Assembly: GCA_016865865.1 (NCBI GenBank)
Contig: VGOC01000018.1
Coordinates: 1 to 47,368, forward strand
Origin: Chloroflexota bacterium
Lineage (GTDB): Bacteria > Chloroflexota > Anaerolineae > Anaerolineales > UBA11858
Reading direction: 5' to 3'
Length of the DNA stretch: 47,368 nt
A model generated the notes under the pieces. It had not been told where the DNA came from. It saw only the letters and a program-made list of their open reading frames with translations, and made no database searches. The position numbers and the translations under genes were made by a program. Each line of letters opens with the position of its first letter. Positions within the stretch are counted from its first letter, which is position 1. Shown here one piece after another: positions 35,591-44,616 of this stretch.

Positions 35591-37270
35591 ATGAGCGACC
35601 GACCCTGGCTTGAGCGGTATGATGAGGGGGTGCCGCAGACGATTGATTACCCCGAAGTTCCCCTATTCTATTTCCTCGAAGAAACAGCAAAGAAATACCC
35701 CGATGCTCCGTGTACGATCTTCAAAGGCGCCAAGATCTCTTTCAAAGAGATGGTTGATCAAACGGATCGCTTTGCCGCCGCGCTGGCAGGCTGGGGGGTC
35801 AAAAAGGGAGACCGGGTGGGAATTTTCATCCCCAATACGCCGCAATTCGTGATCGCGTATTTCGGCGCGCTGAAGGCGGGCGCGGTGGTTGTGGCGACGA
35901 ACCCGTTGTATACGGCGCGCGAAATCGAGCATCAAGTCAATGACGCCGGCCTGGAAGTGATGGTGGTGATGAGCAACTTCTACAAAACGGTCAAAGAGGT
36001 GCAGCCCAAGACCAAGATCAAGACACTCATCGTCACGAATATCAAGGAGACCCTGCCTCCGGTGACGGCTTTCCTGTTCACGCTAGTGAAGGAGAAGAAG
36101 GCTGGCTTCCGGGTGGAGTTGGGCGAAGGCGATATCTGGTGGGAGGATTTCGTTGCCCCGTACAAACCAGAAGACCGCCCGAAGATCGCCATCGGCCCTG
36201 ACGATGTGGCTATCTTCCAGTATAGCGGCGGAACGACCGGCACGTCGAAGGGTGCCATTGCCCTTCATCGCAATCTGGTGGCGAACTCGCTGCAAATCCG
36301 GCGTTGGATGCCAGATGCCATAGATGGCGGAGAAGTGGTGCTCATGGCCATACCGCTGTATCATGTGTATGGCATGGTGGCGGGGATGCTTTTTGGGATG
36401 GCGACAGGGGCTGCTCTGGTGATGGTACCCAATGCTCGCGACATCAAAGACGATTTGGATAACCTGCAGAAATATAAATGCTCGATCTTCCCTGGCGTGC
36501 CGACGCTCTATAACGCCATCAATAACTGGCCGGATGTAAAGGCGGGGAAATACGATCTCAGTTCGATCAAGGCCTGTATTTCAGGTTCCGCGCCCCTGAT
36601 GCGCGAGACGAAAGAGGCTTTCGAAGCCCTGACAGGCGGCGTGGTCTTCGAGGGGTTTGGGCTTTCCGAGGCGCCCACGGCGACGCACTGCAATCCCTTG
36701 AAGGGTGAAAATCGCGCTAGCTCGATTGGCCTGCCGCTGCCGGATGTGGATGCCCGCATTGTCAGCCTGGATGATGAGGTCACGGTGTTGCCCGTTGGCG
36801 AGGTCGGCGAGCTGGTCATCAAGGGACCGCAGGTCTTCAAGGGGTATCATAATATGCCGACAGAGACGAAAAACGCCTTGCGGGAAGGGTGGCTCTACAC
36901 CGGCGACATTGCCCGCATGGATGAAGATGGTTATTTCTACATCGTAGATCGCAAGAAGGAAGTCATCAAGCCGGGCGGGTTCCAGGTGTGGCCGCGCGAG
37001 GTCGAAGAGGTGATCTCCAGCCATCCGAAAGTCTTGGAGGTGGGCGTGGCGGGCATCCCCGATCCCAAGCGCGGCGAGACGGTCAAGGCCTGGGTCGTGG
37101 TCAAGCCCGGCGAGACGCTGGCCGAAGAGGAAGTGCGCGAGTTTTGCAAGGATAAGATGGCAGCCTTCAAAGTGCCCACCCACGTAGAATTCCGCACCGA
37201 ACTGCCCAAGACGTATGTAGGAAAGATTTTACGCAGGGAGTTGGTAAGGCAGCATAAAGAAGGGAACTGA
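35591..37270 (+). CDS. fadD: Long-chain acyl-CoA synthetase
   Basis: 559-residue AMP-dependent ligase. It activates fatty acids to acyl-CoA with ATP. Motifs: P-loop SGGTTGTSKG, FGLSEAPTATH, TGDIARMDEDG, the hinge DRKKEVIKPGGFQVWPREVEE, and the catalytic Lys in YVGKILRREL. ATG 35591 follows GGAGAGA; the frame to 35561 is not needed. It is related to the ligase half of the fusion at 9.3-11.8 kb. Its leader contains MITE copy E, and a strong terminator follows. Confidence 0.93.
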   Translation: MSDRPWLERYDEGVPQTIDYPEVPLFYFLEETAKKYPDAPCTIFKGAKISFKEMVDQTDRFAAALAGWGVKKGDRVGIFIPNTPQFVIAYFGALKAGAVVVATNPLYTAREIEHQVNDAGLEVMVVMSNFYKTVKEVQPKTKIKTLIVTNIKETLPPVTAFLFTLVKEKKAGFRVELGEGDIWWEDFVAPYKPEDRPKIAIGPDDVAIFQYSGGTTGTSKGAIALHRNLVANSLQIRRWMPDAIDGGEVVLMAIPLYHVYGMVAGMLFGMATGAALVMVPNARDIKDDLDNLQKYKCSIFPGVPTLYNAINNWPDVKAGKYDLSSIKACISGSAPLMRETKEAFEALTGGVVFEGFGLSEAPTATHCNPLKGENRASSIGLPLPDVDARIVSLDDEVTVLPVGEVGELVIKGPQVFKGYHNMPTETKNALREGWLYTGDIARMDEDGYFYIVDRKKEVIKPGGFQVWPREVEEVISSHPKVLEVGVAGIPDPKRGETVKAWVVVKPGETLAEEEVREFCKDKMAAFKVPTHVEFRTELPKTYVGKILRRELVRQHKEGN

Positions 37271-37295
37271 GCAAGTTTTCTGTTAACCAAACAAC

Positions 37296-37327
37296 AAAGC
37301 CCGGCCAATGAACTGGCCGGGCTTTTT
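37296..37327 (+). terminator. Rho-independent terminator after the ligase gene
   Basis: AAAGCCCGGCCA / TGGCCGGGCTTT stem around ATGAAC, ending in TTTTT, 25 nt after the stop codon. The rest of 37271-37426 shows no gene. Confidence 0.9.
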
Positions 37328-37426
37328 GAGGCGATACCTTAAACCTTTTCATCTTCTTCACCAGAAAGCCGTCCCGTTGTTATCGTGGCGCGTGTGTTTG
37401 CGGACGCACGTGTCTAGCGAACTTGA

Positions 37427-37696
37427 CTATTGGTTTACCTGCAATCGTTCTGCTACCCAAAGATTCACGAGTGTTTCCAAGGACACGCCCTCCTGACGGG
37501 CACGCTCGGATGCCAGTTGTGTTAACTTAGTTGATAAAGGTATCCATTGTCTACGAGGGGCGCGTATTTCAATTTCTACCTCGCGAGTTTGATCCCAGTA
37601 ATCTGCCAGGCTGTGCGAGTCCCAAAACTCAGCTGCTTCTTCGATGCTGGAAAAATTCTCCGGAATTGATTTCTTTTTATTTCTTTGTTCGTCCAT
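37427..37696 (-). CDS. CopG-family antitoxin
   Basis: 89 residues from ATG 37696. The N-terminal half ([27 protein letters not shown]) is the characteristic CopG_antitoxin stretch; the C-terminal half ([35 protein letters not shown]) is a ribbon-helix-helix. It pairs with BrnT-like toxins, and the remains of such a gene lie immediately upstream, overlapping by 20 nt. With the toxin broken, this is now an orphan antitoxin or serves another target. Confidence 0.88.
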   Translation of the reverse strand: MDEQRNKKKSIPENFSSIEEAAEFWDSHSLADYWDQTREVEIEIRAPRRQWIPLSTKLTQLASERARQEGVSLETLVNLWVAERLQVNQ

Positions 37697-37979
37697 AGTA
37701 TTTTCGTTCAGACCTGTCCATATCTCTTGCACTGATTATCAAAGCCTGATTGTAAGCTTTCAGGATAAAGAAGACAATTAGATATCGTCCTGTGTCAGTT
37801 CTCCCAAGAGCGGTGTACATATCTTCACCGCGTACGTGACCTTATTCATGAAAACGATGGTGAGGAAAGTTGAAGAATAGGCTCTCAACTTCTTCGGGTG
37901 AAACTTTGTGTTTGACCACCAATTTTTCTACTACGTCAGGTAGCCAAATGAACTCGTCAACAGTCATCGCTGAAGCCAT
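37677..37979 (-). pseudogene. BrnT-like toxin with an in-frame stop
   Basis: Reading from ATG 37979 gives 45 residues (MASAMTVDEFIWLPDVVEKL..., ending FPHHRFHE), then TAA (37842-37844), and in the same frame [18 protein letters not shown]..., [14 protein letters not shown], ending at TAA 37677-37679. Together this is a full BrnT-family toxin of about 100 residues with one nonsense codon in the middle. The downstream CopG antitoxin overlaps its 3' end as in intact pairs. Inactivation of the toxin is the likely reading; a sequencing error is possible. Confidence 0.8.
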
Positions 37980-38026
37980 TTTACCATGATCTCAGAGTAG
38001 CTGCTTTGATCTCGATCCGTTGTCTG

Positions 38027-38953
38027 TCACTCTACGTCGAAGAAACGCAGGATCGCTGGCATGATATCGGTCAGGTTGCCCAATCTTTCGGAGAAGGAAT
38101 GCCGAAGATCAGGCGCGCCGATGACCAGGGCGGGCACGGGGTTGTCCGTATGTCTGCGCGTGCCGAGATCTTCCAGGTTGCCATGATCCGAAGCGATCAG
38201 GATCAGCCCCTCATCATCGTTCCAGGCGTCGAGCAGGCCGCCAAGCACCTGGTCGAAGCGTTTCAGCCACAGGCAGGCCTCGTGCATGTCTTTACGGTGA
38301 CCGAGCACATCGCTGACCCAGAACTCGAAGAGAGCGAAATCGTAGTTTCGTGTAAGTTCAGCTAAACGCGCCCCGGCTTGGTTAAAGGATAGAAGCGGGG
38401 TATCGTGGTAGCCCAATCGCTCACGCCAGCCTTTGCCGGTGAAGTCGGCGGAGAGGGCGCGCCCGGCGAACAGGTCATCTGCGTTCATCAGAGGGAGGCC
38501 GGATTCGAGCGCAGCCATAGCAACCGCGCCGGGCAGACGCTGGCCGGAGTTGATCTCTGTGAAATAGGCCTGGGGGTAAGCGTTGAGCAGCGCAACCCGG
38601 CGACCTTTCTCTTTCAGGGTTTCGAAGAGATTGCCATTGGCGAGGATTTCGGCGATGGCCGGGTTGGGTTTGGGGCCAAAGTGCTCGCCGAGAATGGCGG
38701 GGGCGTTGACTCCGGTCAGCAAGGCAGCCTGTCCGCTGGCGGATTGGGGCAGGCCAGCGACGCCGAGACAGGCATCCAGGGGGAGCAGGGTCGCGCGTTC
38801 GGATTCCAGGACCACGCCCGGGGGGAGTCCGATCAGCCGCTCTCCACCGAGCAGAGCGCTCAGGTTGGGCATCTCCGCCTGGGCGAAAGGATTCCTGCGG
38901 CGGTCGTCCTGTCCCAGGCCGATGCCATCCATAAAGAAGAAGAGAAATTTCAT
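38027..38953 (-). CDS. Alkaline-phosphatase-superfamily metalloenzyme
   Basis: 308 residues from ATG 38953, which shares its A with the upstream stop (TGATG); the longer frame to 39103 only reads through the methyltransferase gene. Metal-binding pattern of the phosphopentomutase/iPGM superfamily: FMDGIGLG at the N-terminus, SASGQAALLTG with the likely nucleophile Ser, SDHGNLED, and RRHTDNPVP with a His. Length is well below iPGM, so it is a smaller relative of uncertain substrate. Translationally coupled to the methyltransferase. Confidence 0.85.
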   Translation of the reverse strand: MKFLFFFMDGIGLGQDDRRRNPFAQAEMPNLSALLGGERLIGLPPGVVLESERATLLPLDACLGVAGLPQSASGQAALLTGVNAPAILGEHFGPKPNPAIAEILANGNLFETLKEKGRRVALLNAYPQAYFTEINSGQRLPGAVAMAALESGLPLMNADDLFAGRALSADFTGKGWRERLGYHDTPLLSFNQAGARLAELTRNYDFALFEFWVSDVLGHRKDMHEACLWLKRFDQVLGGLLDAWNDDEGLILIASDHGNLEDLGTRRHTDNPVPALVIGAPDLRHSFSERLGNLTDIMPAILRFFDVE

Positions 38954-39525
38954 CAGTTGGGCTTTTGGTAGAGCAGCCAGGCGGAGGGGCGTACGCCGCG
39001 TTCGCTGCCATCTTGCCGCCAGAGGAGTTCCAGGCGAGAGGAGAATTCCTCTAGATCTTCTGCGACGATGCCGCTCCCTGACGAAGCGGGATCGGCGCGG
39101 CAAAACGCGTACAACAGGAAAAAGCCGCCCGGTTCGAGAAGGCGATCCAGGTTTCCCCGGTAATCCCTTCGCTCGCGTGGTTTCAGGTTGTGGAAGCAGC
39201 CGATGTCGAGGATCAGGTCGAAGGGCTGCCGCAAATTAGCCAGTTGGGTGATGTCTTGAATCAGGAAATGGGCGTTGACTGCCGCACGTCTGGCTTTGCG
39301 GCGGGCAACCCGGATGGCCTGGGAGGCGAAATCAATGCCGGTGACCTCCCAGCCGTGTTGGGCCAGGGTGATGGCGTTGGTGCCTGTGCCACAGCCAAGA
39401 TCCAGCGCCCGGCCTGGGGGATGCTTGCTGATGAATTCGATCAACTCAGGGGGGGTGATGTTGGTATCCCAGGGGGGATCGAATACATACCAAATGTCGA
39501 AGAACAAACGGCGCAAGGAATTCAT
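38953..39525 (-). CDS. Class I SAM-dependent methyltransferase
   Basis: 190 residues. SAM-binding motif I ALDLGCGTGTNAITLA, acidic motif II (VTGIDFASQAI), then FDLILDIGCFHNL and LEPGGFFLLYAF. It is a small TehB/thiopurine-type methyltransferase without a clear substrate domain. A Cys-His (GCFH) at motif IV may matter. It forms a two-gene unit with the phosphatase-superfamily protein. Confidence 0.9.
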   Translation of the reverse strand: MNSLRRLFFDIWYVFDPPWDTNITPPELIEFISKHPPGRALDLGCGTGTNAITLAQHGWEVTGIDFASQAIRVARRKARRAAVNAHFLIQDITQLANLRQPFDLILDIGCFHNLKPRERRDYRGNLDRLLEPGGFFLLYAFCRADPASSGSGIVAEDLEEFSSRLELLWRQDGSERGVRPSAWLLYQKPN

Positions 39526-39649
39526 GGGAGAAGTGTACCATGTTGTTGGATGTTGGATGTTGGATAGTGGGTAGTTGGGTAATCTGATATGGCAAATCGA
39601 ATTGCTACCCGTTTTTGGGGTTTTACCATATAATTAGAGGGTATTTCAC

Positions 39650-39725
39650 ATCAGTTGGAGGGAGGTCGGAAAAAGGGGTGTGCTGGGGTGTACACCTCCG
39701 TACACCCCTTTTTCCGAGCCTCTGA
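39650..39725. repeat. Second type of palindromic element
   Basis: GGAAAAAGGGGTGT and its complement (about 39669-39682 and 39703-39716) flank a 20-nt loop; outer ATCAG/CTGAT words add weak end repeats. The design is like the MITE core, but the sequence differs and no direct repeat is seen. It could be a bidirectional terminator. Confidence 0.7.
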
Positions 39726-39773
39726 TCGTCAGGTTTTACAACAATAATATTAAATCGAGGAAGGTCGCAATCA

Positions 39774-41831
39774 ATGAAAGAATATCCCACCAATAAAATC
39801 CGCAACATCGCTCTCGTCTCACATAGCAGCGCCGGAAAAACCATGCTGGCAGAGGCCTTTCTGCACACCACGGGGGTGACCACTCGATTAGGACGCATCG
39901 AAGATGGCACAACCACTTCGGATTTCGAAAGCGAAGAGATTCGCCGCGGCATCTCTCTCTCGACTTCGGTGATTCCCATCGAATATAAGGATTACAAGAT
40001 CAACTTCTTAGATACCCCAGGCTATACCGATTTCGTCGGCGAGGTGATTTCTGCCTTGAGCGTCGCTGATGGCGTAATTGTCGTGGTCGATTCGGTGGCC
40101 GGCGCCGAGGTGGGTACAGAGATCGCCTGGTCGTACGCCGATGAGTTCAACCTGCCGCGTTTCGTGGTGATCAACAAGATGGATCGTGATAACGCCGATT
40201 TTCAGAAGGCGCTTTCTACCGTGGCGGAAAACTTCGAGGCTCGCTTGATCCCTGTGCAGCTTCCATGGGGCGAGAAATCCGAGTTCAAGGGTGTCTTGGA
40301 TTTGCTCTCCATGAAGGCCTACGCTGGCGTTGGCAAAGACGCCGAGGAAATCCCGACCGGGTTCAGCGACGCCGTCGAAGAAGCCCGCATGGAACTGGTC
40401 GAGGCGGCGGCTGAAGGCAACGATGAACTGTTGATGAAGTACCTGGATGGCGAATCACTCACCACCGATGAGATCATCGCCGGCCTGCGGAGCGGCGTCC
40501 TTTCTGGAGAATTCGTGCCCGTGTTCGTGACGGCTGCAACGGCGGAAATTGGTATGTTCCCATTACTGGAAGCTATTCTCTCGTTGACGCTTTCGCCGGC
40601 GGATAGGCCTGCGGTCGAGGCCGAAGGCGTCTCTGGTCCCGAGGAGTTGCCTGCCTCCGATGCTGGGCCGCTGGCCGCCTACGTATGGAAGACCACCGCC
40701 GACCCCTTCGTGGGGAAGATCACGTACTTCAAGGTGTATTCTGGCGTCATCAACGCCGATACGCGCGTATGGAATCAAAACGCCAAAGAAGATGAGCGTC
40801 TGGGAGGAATTTCTGTCATCCGTGGTGAAACTCAAATCCCTGTGAAAATACTCCACTCAGGGGATATTGGCGTGGTAGCCAAACTGGGCCATACTTCGAC
40901 ATCCCATACTTTCAGCGAAAAGACCCATGCGTTGACTTTACCAGTTCCCGTTTATCCCAATGCCCTCTATCGTGTAGCGGTCAGCCCTGAAACTCAGGCT
41001 GATTCCGCTAAAGTCAGCCCAACCCTGACGCGCCTGTGCGAAGAGGATATGACCCTCTCCTGGCGTCAGGAACCAAGCACCAAACAGACTATCCTGCAGG
41101 GGATGGGAGATCAACATATTGATGTGGCCATTCGAAAAGCAAGCAGCAAATTCCAAACCACGCTGCTGATCGAAGAGCCTAAAGTGCCTTACCAGGAAAC
41201 GATTACGAAAGCAGGTTCGGCCCAATATCGGCACAAGAAACAAACTGGCGGCGCAGGACAGTTCGGTGAAGTCCACTTGCGAGTCGAGCCGCTGCCAGAC
41301 GGAGATTTCGAATTCGCCAACGAGGTCTTCGGCGGCGCAGTCTCCCAAAACTATATGCCTGCTATCGAAAAAGGTATCAAGAATGTGATGGCGGATGGAG
41401 TCCTCGCTGGCTATCCGGTGCATAATGTCAAAGTAGCCGTATTCGATGGCAAGGAACATCCTGTGGACTCCAAACCGGTGGCCTTCGAAATCGCCGCACG
41501 GGAATGTTTCAAGTTAGCCATGAAGCAGGCTTCACCGGTCATGCTGGAGCCTATCATGAGCGTGCAGGTGGTGGTACCAGAGGCCAGCATGGGTGACATC
41601 CTTGGCGATCTCAACACTCGCCGGGCCAGAGTTCAGGGCATGGGCACAGAACGCGGCAAATCCACGATCAAAGCTCAAGTTCCCCTGGCTGAGATGCAGC
41701 GCTATACCACCGATCTGCGCTCGATGACCGGAGGCAGGGGGGTGTTTGCGATGGAATTCGATCACTACGATACGGTTCCCGCCTATCTGGCAGAGGAAAT
41801 CATCCAGGCCGCTATAAAGGAAGAAAAGTAA
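39774..41831 (+). CDS. Elongation factor G-2-like translational GTPase
   Basis: 685 residues behind GAGGAAGG. EF-G architecture: GTPase (G1 SHSSAGKT, switch RGISLSTS, G3 DTPGYTDF, G4 NKMD), domain II, and domains III-V with HKKQTGGAGQFGEV and a final GRGVFAMEFDHYD. G3 has Tyr where canonical EF-G has the catalytic His (DTPGH), as I recall for the EF-G-2 branch (Thermus EF-G-2). It is therefore a paralogue rather than the main translocase; the role may be in recycling, slow translocation or stress. No ribosomal protein genes are near. Confidence 0.92.
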   Translation: MKEYPTNKIRNIALVSHSSAGKTMLAEAFLHTTGVTTRLGRIEDGTTTSDFESEEIRRGISLSTSVIPIEYKDYKINFLDTPGYTDFVGEVISALSVADGVIVVVDSVAGAEVGTEIAWSYADEFNLPRFVVINKMDRDNADFQKALSTVAENFEARLIPVQLPWGEKSEFKGVLDLLSMKAYAGVGKDAEEIPTGFSDAVEEARMELVEAAAEGNDELLMKYLDGESLTTDEIIAGLRSGVLSGEFVPVFVTAATAEIGMFPLLEAILSLTLSPADRPAVEAEGVSGPEELPASDAGPLAAYVWKTTADPFVGKITYFKVYSGVINADTRVWNQNAKEDERLGGISVIRGETQIPVKILHSGDIGVVAKLGHTSTSHTFSEKTHALTLPVPVYPNALYRVAVSPETQADSAKVSPTLTRLCEEDMTLSWRQEPSTKQTILQGMGDQHIDVAIRKASSKFQTTLLIEEPKVPYQETITKAGSAQYRHKKQTGGAGQFGEVHLRVEPLPDGDFEFANEVFGGAVSQNYMPAIEKGIKNVMADGVLAGYPVHNVKVAVFDGKEHPVDSKPVAFEIAARECFKLAMKQASPVMLEPIMSVQVVVPEASMGDILGDLNTRRARVQGMGTERGKSTIKAQVPLAEMQRYTTDLRSMTGGRGVFAMEFDHYDTVPAYLAEEIIQAAIKEEK

Positions 41832-41873
41832 TCTGATCAGAACTCGACAGTTGCCCCTGGAATGAATATTCTG

Positions 41874-41902
41874 CAGCCCTGCTCTCTTGAGAGGCAGGGC
41901 TG
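41874..41902 (+). terminator. Hairpin after the EF-G-2 gene
   Basis: CAGCCCTGC and GCAGGGCTG arms with inner CTCTC/GAGAG pairing, followed by a short TTT. Likely terminator 43 nt after the stop codon. Confidence 0.7.
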
Positions 41903-41908
41903 TTTCGA

Positions 41909-42000
41909 ACCCCCCTGGCCTACGGCCTTCCCCCATTTTCGTCATCGAATGCCTGAATAAATGATATGTTGGTGGCGAAAATGGGGGGATCGAGGGGGGT
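41909..42000. repeat. Nested inverted repeat between EF-G-2 and phosphate genes
   Basis: Outer arms ACCCCCCT (41909-41916) and AGGGGGGT (41993-42000), inner arms CCCCCATTTTCG (41930-41941) and CGAAAATGGGGG (41976-41987). It is unlike the other repeats here and holds no open frame. Together with the terminator and MITE copy F it fills the 361-bp gap 41832-42192. Confidence 0.7.
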
Positions 42001-42048
42001 GAAATGGCTTCGATATTTTCTGACTTTTCATGGTCATAATAACCAAAC

Positions 42049-42160
42049 GTAATTGCTCAGCCATCGAACGGATTTACCCGAAAAAAGGGTGTGCGAAGGG
42101 GGCGCAGCCCCCTTCGCACACCCTTTTTTCGGGAACTTCCCCGTTTGGTTGAGTAGTTAC
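42049..42160 (+). mobile_element. MITE copy F, 112 bp
   Basis: Complete element with direct repeats AACCAAAC at 42041-42048 and 42161-42168. It lies 32 nt before the DUF47 start codon, with the usual orientation. Confidence 0.95.
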
Positions 42161-42192
42161 AACCAAACTTTGTCTATTCAAGGGAGGCTCCT

Positions 42193-42813
42193 ATGTTTCG
42201 TCTATTCAAAAAGAAAGATGATGTCTTTCACCACTTGATCGAGGAGCAGGCTAATCTGACTTATGAAGGCCTGAAGTTGTTGGTGAAGTATATGGAATCG
42301 CAAGATGATTCCATTCTGGAAAATCTATCTTTGCGGGAAAAAGAGGCCGATGAAGTGCGCCGTATCCTCATTGACGAGTTGAACCGCACTTTTGTCACTC
42401 CTTATGATCGTGAAGATATCTTCTCGTTATCCCGCACAATAGATGACGTGCTCGATTATGCCTACAGCACAGTAGATGAAATGGAAATTTTACAGGTCAC
42501 CCCTACTTCCTTCATGATGAGGATTGCTTCTTTGTTGCAAGATGCCGCCTACGAGATCTGGCTGGCCGTGCAGAGATTGGAGAAGCATCCCGCGGTCGCC
42601 ATAGATCACGCCCAACGCGCCAAAGCCCTGGAGAATCGCATCGAGAGCGTCTACCGCGAGGCCGTGGCGGACCTGTTCAGTGGGCCTGAGGATGTTCATC
42701 ATATCGTAGAAATGCTGAAGATGCGGGAAGTGTACCGGCATTTGAGTAACGCGGCGGATCGAGGCGACGAAGCGGCGAATGTGATTTCTGACATCGTAGT
42801 GAAAATCGCCTGA
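42193..42813 (+). CDS. DUF47/PhoU-like phosphate transport accessory protein
   Basis: 206-residue all-helical protein behind GGGAGGCTCCT. DUF47 pattern: FRLFKKKDDVFHHLIEEQA, REKEADEVRRILIDELNRTFVTPYDREDI, and EDVHHIVEMLKMREVYRHLSNAADRGDEAANVI. The family resembles PhoU and is nearly always next to Pit transporters, as here with a 15-nt gap. It probably regulates phosphate uptake. Confidence 0.94.
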   Translation: MFRLFKKKDDVFHHLIEEQANLTYEGLKLLVKYMESQDDSILENLSLREKEADEVRRILIDELNRTFVTPYDREDIFSLSRTIDDVLDYAYSTVDEMEILQVTPTSFMMRIASLLQDAAYEIWLAVQRLEKHPAVAIDHAQRAKALENRIESVYREAVADLFSGPEDVHHIVEMLKMREVYRHLSNAADRGDEAANVISDIVVKIA

Positions 42814-42828
42814 TCGGGAGGCCTGAAC

Positions 42829-43830
42829 ATGACACCTGCAATCCTTACTCTGATCGGTCTGGCTTTGATCTTCGATTTCCTCAATGGTCTGCATGATTCG
42901 AGCAATATCGTCGCCACGATGATCTCATCGCGGGCCTTCAGACCGCAAACAGCCTTAGGGGTCACTGCCATAGCCCATTTCCTTGGGCCTTTCCTGTTCG
43001 GCGTGGCGGTTGCCAAAACCATAGGAGATGAAGTCGTGCAGGCTCATACGATCACCATCGGGGTGCTCTTCGCAGCCCTGATCGGGGCGATTATATGGAA
43101 TCTGGTGACCTGGTTTTTCGGCATTCCCAGCAGCTCATCTCATGCCTTGATCGGTGGAGTCATCGGCGCAGTATCCATTGGGGCTGGTTTCGATGTGATC
43201 GAACTCGAAGGGCTGGAAAAAGTGTTGATCGCCTTGTTTATTTCACCGCTGATTGGTTTCGTTTTGGGCTTTCTGGTGACGCGGATCATTTTTTTCCTGG
43301 CTAGAGCAGCAACTCCTAGAATCAATACATTCTTCAGGAGATCGCAGATCATCACCGCGCTGGCACTGGCTTTCAGCCATGGCACCAATGACGCTCAAAA
43401 AACCATGGGCGTGATCACGTTAGGATTGGTCATCAGCGGGGTGATCCCTGGTTTCAAGGTTCCAATATGGGTTATTGCTTTGAGCGCCGGGGCGATTGCC
43501 CTGGGGACTGCTTTTGGGGGTTGGCGTCTCATCAAAACCCTGGGAGGCAAGTTCTATAAAATCCGCCCGCTACATGGATTTGCGTCCCAATTGACCTCGG
43601 CGATGGTGATCTTGGGCGCTTCATTGATCGGTGGCCCGGTGAGCACGACCCAGGTTGTCAGTTCTGCGATCATCGGCGTTGGGTCATCGGAACGCATCAG
43701 CAAAGTCCGTTGGGGCGTGGCGGAGGAAATCATTACGGCCTGGATCATCACGATCCCGTCAACTGGATTGATGTCGGGGGGAATTTATTGGATTATGACC
43801 AATATCCCTGCGCTACAGGCTTACCTGTGA
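42829..43830 (+). CDS. pit: Pit-family inorganic phosphate transporter
   Basis: 333 residues, about nine to ten TM helices. The PiT signatures appear twice: FDFLNGLHDSSNIVATMI near the N-terminus and FSHGTNDAQKTMGVI in the middle, plus PSSSSHALIGG and GPVSTTQV. It takes up phosphate with H+ or Na+. The start is ATG 42829 behind GGGAGG. It forms an operon with DUF47 and perhaps GT2. Confidence 0.96.
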   Translation: MTPAILTLIGLALIFDFLNGLHDSSNIVATMISSRAFRPQTALGVTAIAHFLGPFLFGVAVAKTIGDEVVQAHTITIGVLFAALIGAIIWNLVTWFFGIPSSSSHALIGGVIGAVSIGAGFDVIELEGLEKVLIALFISPLIGFVLGFLVTRIIFFLARAATPRINTFFRRSQIITALALAFSHGTNDAQKTMGVITLGLVISGVIPGFKVPIWVIALSAGAIALGTAFGGWRLIKTLGGKFYKIRPLHGFASQLTSAMVILGASLIGGPVSTTQVVSSAIIGVGSSERISKVRWGVAEEIITAWIITIPSTGLMSGGIYWIMTNIPALQAYL

Positions 43831-43842
43831 TACGTCCGTAAA

Positions 43843-44610
43843 ATGAGGCTGGTTATCAACATCCCCTGCTACAATGAGGAAGACACCCTGCCTTTGGTTC
43901 TACAGGAACTCCCCGCGCAACTTCCTGGGATTTCAGATATCAGCGTCCAAATCGTTGACGATGGCTCGACCGATGATACCGTCAGGGTGGGGAAGAGCTT
44001 CGGTTGCAGGGTGATCGAACATGATCGCAACCTGGGATTGGGCTATGCCTTTCAAACAGGGGTCAACGCTGCCATAGCAAGCGGTTGCGATATCTTCGTC
44101 AACACCGACGCCGATAACCAGTACCCCTCCCGATCAATCGTGGACCTCGTCCAACCAGTTCTAGAAAATAAGGCGGATATGGTGATTGGGGATCGCCAAC
44201 CCTGGAAGGTACGCCATTTCTCCCTGTCGAAGCGATTCCTGCAATGGGTTGGGAACAGGTTGGTCGGATTGCTGTTGAATATCCATTCTCCCGACGCGGT
44301 TTCTGGCTTTCGGGCTTATTCCAGGCTGGCCTTGGAAAAGCTGCATGTTACCGCGAGTTATTCCTATACGCTGGATACCCTGGCGCAGGCTGCCTATCAC
44401 GACCTCAGAATCACCTCCGTGATGATCCAACCTAATCCTCCCACCAGGGAATCCAGGCTGGCGACGAATATCTTTCAATATATCGCGCTGACGATGTTGA
44501 ATTTTATCCAGGTTTTGCTCATCTATGAGCCGGGGAAGATATTCCTGTGGGGGATTTTCCCGGTTTTGTTATGTGTTCTGTTTGCTCTTTTGACGGGGCT
44601 GCTCTCCTAA
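43843..44610 (+). CDS. GT2-family glycosyltransferase
   Basis: 255 residues, GT-A fold: INIPCYNEEDTLPLVL, VDDGSTDDT, NLGLGYAFQTG, the DxD motif in NTDADNQYP, and DAVSGFRAYSR. C-terminal hydrophobic segments (about 210-255) anchor it to the membrane. It resembles dolichyl/polyprenyl-phosphate sugar transferases. It starts 12 nt after pit. A link with phosphate metabolism is positional only. Confidence 0.93.
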   Translation: MRLVINIPCYNEEDTLPLVLQELPAQLPGISDISVQIVDDGSTDDTVRVGKSFGCRVIEHDRNLGLGYAFQTGVNAAIASGCDIFVNTDADNQYPSRSIVDLVQPVLENKADMVIGDRQPWKVRHFSLSKRFLQWVGNRLVGLLLNIHSPDAVSGFRAYSRLALEKLHVTASYSYTLDTLAQAAYHDLRITSVMIQPNPPTRESRLATNIFQYIALTMLNFIQVLLIYEPGKIFLWGIFPVLLCVLFALLTGLLS

Positions 44611-44616
44611 AACAGG

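Noticed and set aside
38954-39103. N-terminal extension (Arg-rich) of the phosphatase-superfamily protein
   Set aside because: It overlaps the methyltransferase gene; the TGATG-coupled ATG at 38953 begins at the conserved metal-binding strand.
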